DNA from: Sclerotinia nivalis
Lineage: Eukaryota > Ascomycota > Leotiomycetes > Helotiales > Sclerotiniaceae
Length of the DNA: 64,000 bases
Direction: 5' to 3'
NCBI GenBank assembly: GCA_029531795.1
Contig: JAPEIS010000012.1
Location: forward strand, 1,550,001-1,614,000
Made by a program: the position numbers and the translations under genes. The notes beneath the pieces were generated by a model. The model was given only the letters and a program-made list of their open reading frames with translations, had not been told where the DNA came from and did no database searches. Below, piece by piece: positions 35,633 through 46,583 of the stretch; the stretch's first letter is position 1; each line of letters begins with the position of its first letter.

Positions 35633-37008
35633 ATCTGCTATATGATGGATTTTTGACAATATCAAAAGTTGTCGGTATATAGTATAACGGATTGTTTTTA
35701 TTTGATCGATTTTATGAATCGTTGCCTGGTCATTCGAATTAGATCATAGAGCTTCATTTTAGTAATTCTCAATAGATAATGAAAAGGTTCGTTGTAATTG
35801 GAAAGCATTAATAAGATTCTGTCACATTTCATATTTTTGATCGAGTAGTTCGTGTAAATTTATGCAAGCCAGTTTCCACGGCACGCCACATCATCCTCGA
35901 AGAACATCGTTCATTGTACATTTCAAAGAACTCAAATATCCAGAAAGTATGGGACCAAGAATAACAAAAAGGAAACTACCACTGGCATTTACGAATCATA
36001 TGATTAGCGACCCACTAGACCCAATTCTTCATTTTATCGCCAATTGCTGATTGGGTTCCAAACTGTCGGGACCAGAGCTCTTACGAAGCAATCTCTATTG
36101 GAGAGTAAAACCTCAATGATCAGAACTTTCTAGGCTTCAGATCAAACCGTCTTGCTCGGACATAATAAAACCTCTTCCATACCGAGTCATTCAATTATCC
36201 AAAATCGCATGATTCGCATCACACTCGCCGTCACACATTCATTAGATAGTAGCATTAGTAGCATTAGCATATTCATACATAACCCGCACTCAATTTACTC
36301 CCCTCTTTCACAAGCATTTTTCACAGGGATCCATCATATTCTTGGCCTGGTCCTAGTTCAATGGCGGCTTATCCGTACGAACAAGCTTGTTGATCCTTCC
36401 GCTTAAAGTTATGCTTGTCTTTTCTTTGCCGTTGCCTATTTCTTTTTGGTCTAAGTGTTCTCGCTGTTTTATCTTTGCTTTCTCTTCCCTTATTGGTTGT
36501 CATGGCTGGATGTCCAGACTACGATGGATTTAGGAATCTTTTCTAACGGCCCCTTCTAACATGCGCTGTCACTTTTTCCTTTCAAAAACAGGGGCTCAGT
36601 GCATTTCCAGGCTTTTTTTTTCAGGCCCACGAGACCTAGCCTATAAAAGCCACGGAACCGATCACAGTTGTATCCGATAGTCCGATTTGCGGGTTGTGAC
36701 CTGGTGGCTTGTTGGTTTGGTGCAAGTGCATTGTTGGTGCTGTTTTGAAATACGGTGTTTTAATTTATGCTTGAATTTAAGGGTGGGAGAGGGGGACGGG
36801 ATTGAGATTATGCAGGTGGCGGCTGGTTCCGTGGCTAACGGAACGGGGAAGGAAAAGAATAGTGTGAAAAGTGGAGGCAACGGTACGGAGCATAGTTCCT
36901 ATCTTGTCGATCTGACGGTTTAAGTGCTGTGCATTTCTACTGGCATCATAGACCTAATCTAATTCTGCTCCCTTATTTCCCACAAACTACACCGTACGAC
37001 CCAACATC
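35633..37008. other. Intergenic, no gene recognised
   Basis: AT-rich 3' flank of the permease, then pyrimidine-rich DNA. Small open frames at 35862-36050, 36152-36406 and 36662-36923 show no recognisable protein. The C-rich segment just before 37009 with CCCAACATCATG is the likely leader of the GNAT gene. Confidence 0.5.
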
Positions 37009-37976
37009 ATGACGTCTCACTCAACACTGAATCCGTCCACCGCCATCTCCAATCCCATCCTCATCTCCACCCCCAAATCTAAGCCCACCTCCAATCTCCG
37101 CGTCCTTCCCTGCGATCCAAAGTTAGATGGTCCAGCTCTCCTTGCTCAACAAATTGCAGCATTTAGTAACCCCCGTGAACCATTTTTCTTCGTTTTATTC
37201 CCTGAGACTGAGGAGAGGGAAAGGGCGGTAAGGAGGTTGGTTGATATTTGGCTGGAAGATGAGAAGGCGAGGTATGTTAAGGTTGTTGATGGGGAAGGTA
37301 TGTTTTAGTTTTTCTTTCGGATTCCTTGATTGTGAGTTGTGGAGTGGTTCATTATGGCACGGCGGTGTTCGAGGCACATGAATTTGAAAGAAAGATATTA
37401 ATGATATACGAAGGAACCCTCATAAGTGCAGCAAAATGGCTCTTAAATACAGAGCCACTGGCAGAGGAACGGAAGAAAGAACACATTAATGTGGATTGGC
37501 ACCCTGATCAAGATTCAAATGAATGGGCAGAGTATCTCATCAATTGGATCCATCAACATCAAATTAGTCGAACGAAGGGGGAACCATGCGTTAGTACGTA
37601 CCCCTTTCAAGTCCCTTTCACATCCCATTTCCCTCCCCGTCCTACCAATTCCCCATCCTTTCATCTCCATCCCATACCTTAGCTCTCTAACATCCCCACA
37701 GTCCTCGACATGTTATCAACCCACCCCTCGTACCAACGTCTTGGCGCCGGCACCCTGCTCATGCAATATGGTACCGCAATAGCCGATTCCCTCAATTTAC
37801 CGGCATTTATTGAGGGGACGGCGATTGCAAAACATTTGTATGAGAGTCATGGGTTTAGGGCTGTGCCGGATAGGTATATTGAGGTTGAGGTACCAGAGAA
37901 GTGGAGGGAGAGGGAGGATAGACCCAAGATTGAGTATTTCTTCTATGAGAGACCAGGAGGCGCGGAAAAGGTGTGA
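37009..37976 (+). CDS. GNAT-family N-acetyltransferase, 247 aa
   Basis: Acetyl-CoA-dependent acetyltransferase; the substrate is unknown. Three exons: 37009-37297, 37414-37593, 37702-37976. The introns begin GTATGT and GTACGT and end AAG and CAG; the frame reads VVDGEGTLISAAKWLLNTEP across intron 1 and EPCVILDMLSTHPSYQRLGA across intron 2. The acetyl-CoA-binding motif A is LDMLSTHPSYQRLGAGTLLM (Q/R-x-x-G-x-G form), followed by the helix MQYGTAIADSLNLPAFIEGT and the motif-B-like AKHLYESHGFRAV. The end EREDRPKIEYFFYERP is typical of fungal GNATs of about 220-250 residues. There is no signal peptide or targeting sequence, so it is probably cytosolic. It stands alone, with no cluster partner that hints at a substrate. 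Confidence 0.88.
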
Positions 37977-38339
37977 GGGGTGTAGGCTGGGAGTGGGGGT
38001 GGGGGCAATGATGAGGGGCATAATTGGAAAGCGATGGGGAATCGGAGGAGGCAAATATGTATCACTTTGTCTGTATAGCATCAAAATACATCATAGATAG
38101 CTACTTATTCCATACTCGATCTCGCGATGAATTTATCGCGGTATATTGATTACTGATTTATTTGAGTTAAGCTTCCCAGAGGCTGATTAGTTGACTAGTT
38201 AATTGACTGATGCGATTCAATATGGCTTGTCAGTAGAAGATGGCATATTGTCTTGGGCCCTACTCGCTCTACACATAATGTCCACATAGCCCCCGATGAG
38301 GTATTCACTCGTCACTTGACATGCACCCCCCCGGCCGCT

Positions 38340-38344
38340 CAACC
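38340..38344. repeat. Target site duplication, left copy (CAACC)
   Basis: Five-base direct repeat abutting the left end of the solo LTR; identical to 38686-38690. Confidence 0.7.
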
Positions 38345-38685
38345 TGTCACGGGTAATCACATGATACCTATTCACATGACTGGTGATCTACGATCATTAT
38401 ACCCCTCATTTTGCATTAGTTATCAGGCCCTTCTAGATCTTGTCGATCCTTACGATCGTCAACCCTCTCCTGATATCATACAGATCGAAGCCTAGCCTAA
38501 TTGATGCCTCTCGTCGGCTAGATAGCTTCCATTAAGTCTATATATACCACCCACGATCCTTAAGATCGAGGGCAGGTCATTCAACACAGTTCTCATTCAA
38601 TATACACTTAACTCTACCACTTCAATAACAACCATCTTCTCCCCGATCTCTTCAACGTGCTCTGTGATCGTACTATCTCGTGATA
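38345..38685. mobile_element. Solo LTR of an LTR retrotransposon
   Basis: A 341-bp element starting TGTCACGGG and ending CTCGTGATA, an imperfect terminal inverted repeat (7 of 9 positions). One of the two mismatches is CA to TA at the very end, as cytosine deamination or RIP would cause. It is flanked by an exact 5-bp direct repeat, CAACC, at 38340-38344 and 38686-38690. Inside, a TATA box (TCTATATATACC near 38537) lies about two-thirds along, as expected for an LTR promoter. No internal retrotransposon sequence lies next to it, so it is a recombination product. Orientation is probably + from the TATA box. Confidence 0.75.
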
Positions 38686-38690
38686 CAACC
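38686..38690. repeat. Target site duplication, right copy (CAACC)
   Basis: Five-base direct repeat abutting the right end of the solo LTR; identical to 38340-38344. Confidence 0.7.
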
Positions 38691-39574
38691 TTATGTCGTT
38701 TTCCTGTTTAAGAGGTTTTTAGATGCTTCAATGTCTCATCAGCGAAAAAATGCAAACCTACCATCACTTTTCAGGACTTGGAGCTTCTTTGTACCTCCAG
38801 CCTAAAGTACAGGTTTGGGTTTAAATACCTCCTAATCCATGGTTTCTCGTGAGGAAAATGTGTTATAGTCTAATATTTTCATGAATGCGAAATAGATGGC
38901 AGTCAAAAAATATTAATGGCAATAATGAAATGTCTATATGGATACCTTCTCTTAAAGAGGATCTATCAGGTCATTATAGAGTATACGGTGTACACAAACA
39001 GACCATTACCAAACATCTTAGCTGCAGATCCGAGACGGTTCCCACTGTAGGAGACTTGGTACACGTTCCGCAGGTTGTATCAAACTCGCACTATTCACTT
39101 ACTCTTCTGTATCTGGGGATTGTTGGGTGACTCTAACTTTTGGAATTCAGGGTGTGATCTTAAATGTTTATACAATAAAAATCACGAACCAAAGCACCTT
39201 ATGAAAAAGCGAGAGTGTGGAAACCAGAAGGGCTTCAAAGTCTCTAGATAAATTTTCGACGATTCTGTGGCTTGCTTTTCTACCCTCCGCCTAGCACTTC
39301 GCCGCTTGTTCCATTAAATGAGCCATAACTCTTTAATTCTCCCTTATTCTCAGCACCACTGCTATCAACAAGTCTTCCTTATTAATTTATCACCCTTCCT
39401 CTTTGCTTCTTCCCTCCCCTTCCTCAACATACCAAGCGGCGCTCATATATGTGCTGACGGAAAAGCAGGGTAGGTGAATGAAAAGTACTATCGTTCTATT
39501 CTTTATCCTTTGCATATATATAAAATCGACAACAACTGTCCATCTCACCAACAACACAAACAAGTTCCAGCGGA

Positions 39575-39799
39575 ATGATATCTTCGTTGTATGACCAAAA
39601 AGACAATACTAGAAAAAGTCAAATATTTGCAGAGCTTCACCGTGCCAATATGAATATCTCCAACACAGCCATGTCTTTCTTCGACAAGCGTACAACGAGC
39701 TTTTGTCCTTCCAAAATGATTCTCAGCTTGGTTTATATAGGAAGATATGATGGCTCTGGGTTGAAAGAGGAATATGTTGGGAGTGTAGGGACGCGGTAG
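39575..39799 (+). CDS. Weak candidate small orphan gene, 74 aa
   Basis: A 74-codon frame starting MISSLYDQKDNTRK. It lies about 50 bp after a TATA-like TATATATAAAATCG and a leader-like CACCAACAACACAAACAAG, the usual form of a fungal 5' leader. No domain or signal peptide is seen and no intron is needed. The promoter-like setting is the only support; it may be chance. Confidence 0.25.
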   Translation: MISSLYDQKDNTRKSQIFAELHRANMNISNTAMSFFDKRTTSFCPSKMILSLVYIGRYDGSGLKEEYVGSVGTR

Positions 39800-39930
39800 T
39801 ACAGTGAAAGGGATGAAGCGAAGTGAATAGGGAAGTTCACAATCATTCACGTGCACATGCTACTAAACCAGCTCGTAAGCGTTGAGGTCTATAGTTTGTT
39901 TTCGTCCTATCATAATAGCTCCCAGCATCC

Positions 39931-40233
39931 TTAATATTCACTCCAGCAAAACTGTGCGCTAAAATGGCTAGGCCATGTAATATTTAAAGATTCTAGCCAA
40001 TCAAGAATCTTGTCTTTACAAAGATCTAAATCATCAAGACAGACATGATATGTGGCTGAGGTCAAGCCAAGTTGAAAGATCAGTAATATGTCCAGCTGAC
40101 TTGGCTGGAGCCTTGATTCCCTTCTTGAAATCTCGATGTAATTCTCTGGGTGAAGAGTAGAAAAGGTAGGACGACAGAAGAAAACCAAATGACGATAAGA
40201 TTCCCGACTTCGGATAATGCTTACAGTGAACAT
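39931..40233 (-). CDS. Weak candidate small protein or gene fragment, 100 aa
   Basis: A 100-codon frame with balanced, protein-like composition, for example LDILLIFQLGLTSATYHVCL followed by DDLDLCKDKILDWLESLNI. I do not recognise it and see no splice sites that extend it. It could be a fragment of a decayed gene in this gene-poor region. Confidence 0.25.
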   Translation of the reverse strand: MFTVSIIRSRESYRHLVFFCRPTFSTLHPENYIEISRRESRLQPSQLDILLIFQLGLTSATYHVCLDDLDLCKDKILDWLESLNITWPSHFSAQFCWSEY

Positions 40234-41579
40234 TTCGAGATTAGAGTAACGATTGGTTAATAATACTACGATCCTGTTTTCTATGCCGGAATAAGAAATA
40301 TAGATAACAGTGTTCGCACTCGCTACCCTTTGAGATCTAATAAGTGGAGCGTGGTCGTTAAGGTATATTTGCTATCTTAAAATTGTAAGGAGGATCTATC
40401 CCATCCGATTGTCTAAACATAATCAGAGAAAGGACAACAAGATTGTTAAATTAGACGACAACAAATATTCAGCATTAGATCATATAAGAGGGAGCTCCGC
40501 TATAGCGCCCATGACTAACGGCCCTCTGTCAGTTTAAGGCGAAAGTAGATCGGATATCTGATAATCAAGAGTTTGGTCATCTTGGAATCTGTACCGACTT
40601 CGTTCGCATTAGATCGGGCAGGCAACAATGATTATGGAGGGTTGATTCAAAATGCTCACTTCTGTGCCAGATTGGGTACAGCCATTTGATTATTTAGGTA
40701 CCCAACATGAACCTGCTGAAAGCTACGTATCCAGCTTTGTGTGGCGCTATTTAAGTTGGGCGCCCTATTTTTCGAGGGACAAGGGGCTTTCAAGTAAAAT
40801 TTGAGAATCTGTTGCTCCATAGCTCGAGACTGAATGTATTCACCCAGATGCACAGCTTTGCCTCAGTTAAGTCGAGGCCAAATCGCGTTCTACAGTCTAT
40901 ATAACTGAGAACAAATTTGACGGATTGGAATAAACTTAACTCGAAATGGTCGGTATAGCTTTGCTATTGTGGTGCGGATTCTGTGGGATTGTTTTGAGAG
41001 AAGTCCGCCCATTCGGTAACATATCTTGGGACATTGCTCACTAGTGTATCCCAAGCATTGAACGGTGAACCGTGTCTCCTTTACAAAACCTCCAATATTA
41101 TCTAATCTTTTTCATCTCTCGGGAAATAACAGCAAAAATAAAAATATCACATAAGATACCAGCTTAGTATGAATGCGATGATCCAACAGTAAAACTGAGA
41201 CGAGAAATCGGGGGTAGAGGAAGAACATATGATACATATGTCTAAGCATGGCTTTTAGCAGTCCTGGCTTCCGAGCGACCAGGAAACTTGCCAGGCCTTT
41301 GTATCAAAGACGAGGAGGGCAGAGCGGTATAAATATGACTTTGCTTCTCCAGCTACGGGGCCAAGATGGTGTGGTTTACCAGTATCCCGCTCCTTGATTT
41401 TGGAATTAACCAGCGTCCCGGTGAATTACGGGATTGTAATATAGATAGTTCAGACGATAACCGTAACTCCTCAAGCACATCAAGCACCAACCCTCCCAAG
41501 AGCAAGCAAGTCCAGAAACCGAGTACATCGTAAAAAAAAAGATACACTATCAAACACCTTTACTATCCAAGAGGTAACG

Positions 41580-42065
41580 TTCGAAAATCATCAGTCCCAG
41601 AAGTGAAGTCCAAAACTGAAAGCTGTACAAATACACCCAAGTTCTAGCAACTTTCCAAAACTGGGTACTTAGCCGGAATAAATCAGAAAAGAGCTCTTAT
41701 TCCCAATTGATCGACAGTGTCAAAAATTTGAGGTTGTGGGAGGGAAGAGTGTTCCCAAAGGTATCCGATTCTGAGATATGCAACAAAACTTTTGAAAACT
41801 GATTTTATTGGCCGAGATAGTAAAACATGAGATTGAAGACCGCAACAATGAGACGAGATGTACATCCAAACGCCACCCACCAACCTTTCAAAAATATCTG
41901 GTGGGAATAAATATAGGAAACGTTCTTATTCCCAGTCAATAGAGGATGACTAATATTTTGGGTTATGCATGCAAAGGAATGCTGCCTTCGAGAAGTTCCC
42001 CGATTTTAAGATATGCAACAAAACTTTTGAGGTGCTTTGAAGATGAATATCATTGGTTGAGGGAT
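41580..42065. repeat. Diverged direct duplication, unit about 230 bp
   Basis: Two adjacent copies, about 41580-41825 and 41826-42065, align with an offset of 229-235 bp. Shared blocks include GGAATAAAT followed by TTCTTATTCCCA or CTCTTATTCCCA (41675 and 41904), and an exact 22-mer beginning AGATATGCAACAAAAC at 41774 and 42009. The copies are well diverged outside these blocks. No gene is visible in either. Confidence 0.65.
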
Positions 42066-44250
42066 TGAGGAGTGAATTTGGGTGGGATGGATGGTGGCGA
42101 ATTTTGGCGGCATTAGCCAGGGTGTTTTAAGTGAATGTGGAGGGGGAAAGTGAGGTGGTGGTGATATCTATTCTGGGAGACTGATGAAATTAATAGTGTT
42201 CCAAGGTTTTATCTAGGTATTAGTCGAAATCGAGGATGTAATATCATTGAGAGGAGTTTGATTTAAGGCCCAATCAAACCCACGATATTGGTATGTCAAT
42301 TCAAGATCCCGAAAGAGCACTGGCTTGGGTATTTAAGAGATCTTTGATTTCTGGGGTTGCCTCTTCATCTAGTAGAATTTCAAGTCTCCATCTGCTAAAA
42401 TTAAGTTATTTGAGAGAGAGATGCTTTAGGAGGCTCAGTTCTGTGAATTTTCGAGTTGGTATTGCCCTTGTACTTTTTACGCCACGAACAGTAAATAAAT
42501 TCGTGAAAATCGATAATGAGAAACAATATCAACAGTGATATCCTCAATATCATTTCGCACCTTGGATCGTACAGAGAGAGATTGAAATTGGTGAGGAGAA
42601 GTAATGTCTTCTTCCATGAAAAGCGGTTCACCTCGATTTATGCTTCGCACAATTGTAAGCTTTGATTACTTCTAGCTGAGCTTCTTACTGCCTGCACTTT
42701 TATGATGGGCTAGGTATCTTATACGTCATATTTTAGAAAAAAATGAGAACGCACGTACAAAACCACTGTGACATCTTTTCTGATCCTGATTGCCTCGTTG
42801 TCTCTACATGGTGTGCACCAACTCGTGGCACAGGTCATCGAGGGACCGCCCCCGGACTAAGTATAAAATCTACCGCTTGCTGGGTAATGTGTGCCGGTAT
42901 GACTACTTATTCAAATACCATGTAGAAGATCGAAGGCTCGCAAAAGTTGCCGCTGCCGCAGTTGAGTCCTTGTTCCAGGTATCAAATACCGACTCCAAAG
43001 TCCAGTCTGAGGAATGCGAGCCTTACTTTTCCACTTTTTCAAGGAGATAAATCGGAAGGCAGTCAAAGTTGATATCCAACAATTAAATTGAGCGACAGCA
43101 ACGACTTCGCTTGCGGTGAATTGCCATTGATGAGGCTTGCTCATAAAAAAATCAACATATTGAAGCCATCAAAGAAGCAGCGACTTTTCATATCCGTTTT
43201 CAGAAGGAGAAGTGCATGTCAGGAGACAATTATACGACATAATTAAGGGTTTTCCAGATCGTGATTCGAAAATTGCAAGAGCAAGTTAAGTCTACGAGAC
43301 TCGTATATATACTCAGTCCCGGATCTTCGGTTAGCAGTATACACTTCAACCCTCGTCACAATTGAAATTGAGATATTTGCAAGTATATAAATATGTCAAA
43401 AATTAATCTCCACAATCACTCTGAGAATTTGAGGTTGATAAAGCGACCGTAGGAAATCCGAAGATGCGTTGCACTTTTGCTACCTGTACTAGCGCCTAGC
43501 ACGACAAGTATATGTAAGGTGAATCTACCAGCATACAGAGGTTGGACGAATCTGAATGGTAAGCACTATCAATTCGCAATTCCAACAATATGTTTGTTGT
43601 ATTTTTAAATCAATGACAATAAAAGCACGAAAATAAACAACGAAAGCACGAAAATAATAAAACAAAAGCTTCGTGCTGATGCTAGAGTTTCAGTTGGCCT
43701 TGGTGTTCTTGCAATTTATATCGAACACTCATGCCATAAGAGAGAAGCCAGGAAATACGTGGAGTGAACCAACCTTAAGCATCACTTGAACCATCTCCAT
43801 GGTTCATCATTGTGGGAGTGAGTGCAATTAAGAACCGGAGAGATGATTTTACATATTCAAACTATCAGAACTGCTGCGGCAGGGGCGGGATGAATGAGAC
43901 CGTTATCGTATTGCATTTCCATGAATTGGGAATAGATCATTCTTTGTTTGTTCAGGGGTCAATGTAAAGAATTTAATTGGACAAACGCGTGTTCCACTTA
44001 GACGATTCACCAATGAAATCTTCATCGGTTGATCTTCCCCCGCATTAGCAGTTTCCTTGGTTGTAATGAATTGAAGTAAAATATGACGTCAATGAATGGC
44101 GCTATTCTAGACTCACGATCCTGCAAACAAACTTATAACCTCAACATCAACCACGATTTAGTAATTTTCATCAACTCTGAAAGACATTTCGAAAGTACAA
44201 ATCAAATCAACCCAAATCAAAACACAACACAACAAATCAATTCAGCAAAC

Positions 44251-44616
44251 ATGTTCCAGAATACACTCGCCTTCCTCCTTCAATTCTTCTTCTTCGCCTT
44301 GGCCTTTGCTGCACCAGTTGAAATCGCTGGACATGGCAATGCCTGGAAATATGGTTCCGGTGGCGGGGTTATTGGATTCATCGTTTTAATTCTCGATATC
44401 ATCGTGTTCAGTATGTGCACCCATCCTTCAATATTGAATAAATCTAACCATGTATCCGCAGTCGAGGTTCTCAAATCAAACCGCCCTCCTTCTCACAAAC
44501 TCCTCTGGTGCTTGGTCGTCTTTCTCTTCCCTATTCTCGGATTGGTTATCTATTGGTTATTCTCGAACAGACAAGCACACAACTCTGGAAGTGGTTCATA
44601 CGAAGCTATCCCATAA
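44251..44616 (+). CDS. Small PLDc_N-domain membrane protein, 104 aa
   Basis: Small two-helix membrane protein carrying the phospholipase D-nuclease N-terminal (PLDc_N, cardiolipin-synthase N-terminal-like) domain without any catalytic HKD part. Two exons: 44251-44410 and 44462-44616. The intron starts GTATGT and has a CTAACC branch site; the frame joins as LDIIVFIEVLKSNRPPSHK. Residues 1-20 form a signal peptide (LAFLLQFFFFALAFA then APVE). Helix 1 is GVIGFIVLILDIIVFI and helix 2 is LLWCLVVFLFPILGLVIYWL, followed by the FSNR end of the domain. The frame is open upstream to 44083, but that part reads as leader sequence (many CAACAC and AATCAA), so MFQN at 44251 is chosen. Function is unknown; secretory or plasma membrane location is inferred. 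Confidence 0.82.
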   Translation: MFQNTLAFLLQFFFFALAFAAPVEIAGHGNAWKYGSGGGVIGFIVLILDIIVFSMCTHPSILNKSNHVSAVEVLKSNRPPSHKLLWCLVVFLFPILGLVIYWLFSNRQAHNSGSGSYEAIP

Positions 44617-45917
44617 TTGGGTGATGTGGTGCAATATCGTGGTGATACGGTCGGATGATGGTACAAAGGATAGGGCGAGAATGATGGAGTTTGGGTGATG
44701 GACATGGCATGGGCTAGTTTCTTTGGGCTTGTTTTCTTCGGCATATACGATTAGGCGGATATATTTCTTTTTATGGATCGAGACTTTAAGGTTATTGTGA
44801 ATGGAATAAGGGATTAAGCTAGCATAGCTATAATGAATGAACGTCAGCATCGCATTTCTGGTTCCGGTCATTGGGAATGATCTCTGATGAACAATTTGTG
44901 ATTTTGAATACAATAGAATTTGATCCCATTCGAACCAACCCTCCCTCACTACTACAATTACCATCACAATACTCCTGTGTGTAAGCCCCAATGGCCTGCT
45001 GAAGCCTGTTTAATATCGCCTGCCCATAGCGAAAGCAAAGTGAGAGTGTCTATCACGAAAAGTTATGCACCTTCCTCATTTCATGATCGCATCATATCGA
45101 CATCGGAAGCGATTGCCCTCTTAAGAAATACCCACAAATTTCCCATGTATTTAAAGGTATCGTAATGGATGTAGGGGTTGTATTTGTCGTAATAATAGGG
45201 TCCCAGTCGCTCAATATGTCGTGTACATTTCGAGAAAGATGTTGATCCGCTTTATGATAGTAATGTATGATAGAGTTATGCTGGGTTCGCTACCGACTGA
45301 GTATTCGTTGCAGCCCAAAGGCTCAATCTGCTGTACAGTAAAATCTATGAGGAGGATGAGACACTCTATGATTCCAATTCAAGATTTTGACAGATTTATA
45401 CTGCTCAAAGTAAAGTACGAAACTCTTCCACAGATTGAAATAGTACTTACGAGCCGGTACCTACCTTGAGGACTCTGTTAAACTTGTTGAACTAGCATGT
45501 AAGAAGAGCTTGTTAGTAACTAGAGTTTTGCGCCAGAGAGTCCGTCAAGAAAATATCTTCTTCGACATTTGATGTCAAGTAAATGTTTCTGAAGTAACAA
45601 TATTCCCCTAAGCTTCGGATCGTTAGGAAAATCCCTTCGTTCAGATGTGCGAGTAATTTTTTGTTCTCTACACTTTTACTAGAAATGACTTCAAATTTAA
45701 GCTCAGCCTTTCTTAGCATCTCGAAAACACCAGAGTCATGTGATCTCACGCTAATCAACAAATCTCTCTCTGATTGGTCAAAAAGTCGAATTTCGAAAAT
45801 TCGTTTGTGGGCTTCGGTTAACCCTAACCAAAAGTTTCCTCTGAAGCAACTTCAACATTTTCACGACGACGAGACGCCCGACAACCACAATCGACAACCA
45901 CCCGACCCTTATTCAAA
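44617..45917. other. Intergenic, 5' flank of the L35 gene
   Basis: No gene is recognised. The 106-codon frame at 45661-45981 overlaps the promoter and first intron of L35 and is not supported. The segment 45815-45917 is the likely L35 promoter and leader. Confidence 0.5.
45820..45827 (+). promoter_or_regulatory. AACCCTAA box (telomere-repeat-like, Tbf1-type) of L35
   Basis: AACCCTAA within GGTTAACCCTAACCAAAAG, about 90 bp before the L35 start codon. Telomere-repeat-like boxes bound by Tbf1-type factors are a known feature of many ribosomal protein promoters in ascomycetes. Use here is inferred from position and match. Confidence 0.6.
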
Positions 45918-46583
45918 ATGGTATGCGACAAATTCTTTGGAGAGATGTTGTTGTTTGAAATTGAGGGAGAAAGATGGCTAACGGATCATCACGATTAGTC
46001 GTCCGGAAAAGTAAAGACTGGCCAACTTTGGTCCAAGAACAAGGCGGACCTCGCAAAGCAACTCGGAGAGTTGAAGACTGAGCTCGGTCAATTGAGAACT
46101 CAGAAGATTGCTGGAGGATCTGCTGCTAAGCTCACCAAGATGTGCGTACTTCAATTACAATTATTTTCTTCGACCCGGCGTAGTCGAGCGGGGGTTTTTG
46201 AGATACAGGATCAACAAAATGGGTACTAATAAAATTTACTTATAGCCACGACGTCCGAAAGTCAATTGCCAAGGTCCTCACAGTCATTAACGCCAACCAA
46301 CGCGCACAACTCCGTCTCTTCTACAAGGGAAAGAAATACCTTCCTCTCGATCTCCGATCAAAGCAAACTCGTGCTATCCGTAGACGCCTTAGCAAGCACG
46401 AGAAGGAGTTGCAGTTGGAGAAGACCAAGAAGAGATCGATGCACTTCCCACAAAGAAAATTCGCTGTTAAGGTATGCGATTCCGCCGACTTTAGGGTCAA
46501 CATTCTTTCCGATAGACAGTGGAAGGGTATTGGTGAAGGATTTTTAGAATTTAATGCTAACTTGATAATAGGCGGAGGCTTAG
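45918..46583 (+). CDS. rpl35: 60S ribosomal protein L35 (uL29), 127 aa
   Basis: Component of the large ribosomal subunit near the polypeptide exit tunnel. Four coding exons: 45918-45920 (the ATG alone), 45999-46141, 46246-46471, 46572-46583. The mature frame reads [92 protein letters not shown], which is L35 end to end at the usual length. Introns begin GTATGC, GTGCGT and GTATGC. The first intron falls directly after the start codon, and the last coding exon is only 12 nt (AEA plus stop). Both are needed to give a normal L35 N- and C-terminus. An AACCCTAA box lies upstream. High, growth-linked expression is expected from the family. Confidence 0.95.

Larger units (their letters stand above)
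37977..44250. other. Gene-poor region of 6.3 kb with repeat remnants
   Basis: No gene is well supported. It contains a solo LTR at 38345-38685 and a diverged direct duplication at 41580-42065, both listed separately, and several open frames of 60-103 codons of which two are listed as weak candidates. TATA-like boxes followed by leader-like sequence occur near 39518 and 43306. Confidence 0.5.

Noticed and set aside
38253..38495. 80-codon open frame on the + strand
   Set aside because: It crosses the left boundary of the solo LTR and shows no domain, so it is a chance frame.
44083..44250. Upstream ATG extending the PLDc_N protein by 56 residues
   Set aside because: The added part reads as leader sequence rich in CAACAC and AATCAA, and it would bury a clear signal peptide.
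45661..45981. 106-codon frame upstream of L35
   Set aside because: It overlaps the L35 promoter, start codon and first intron in a different frame; the L35 structure explains the region.
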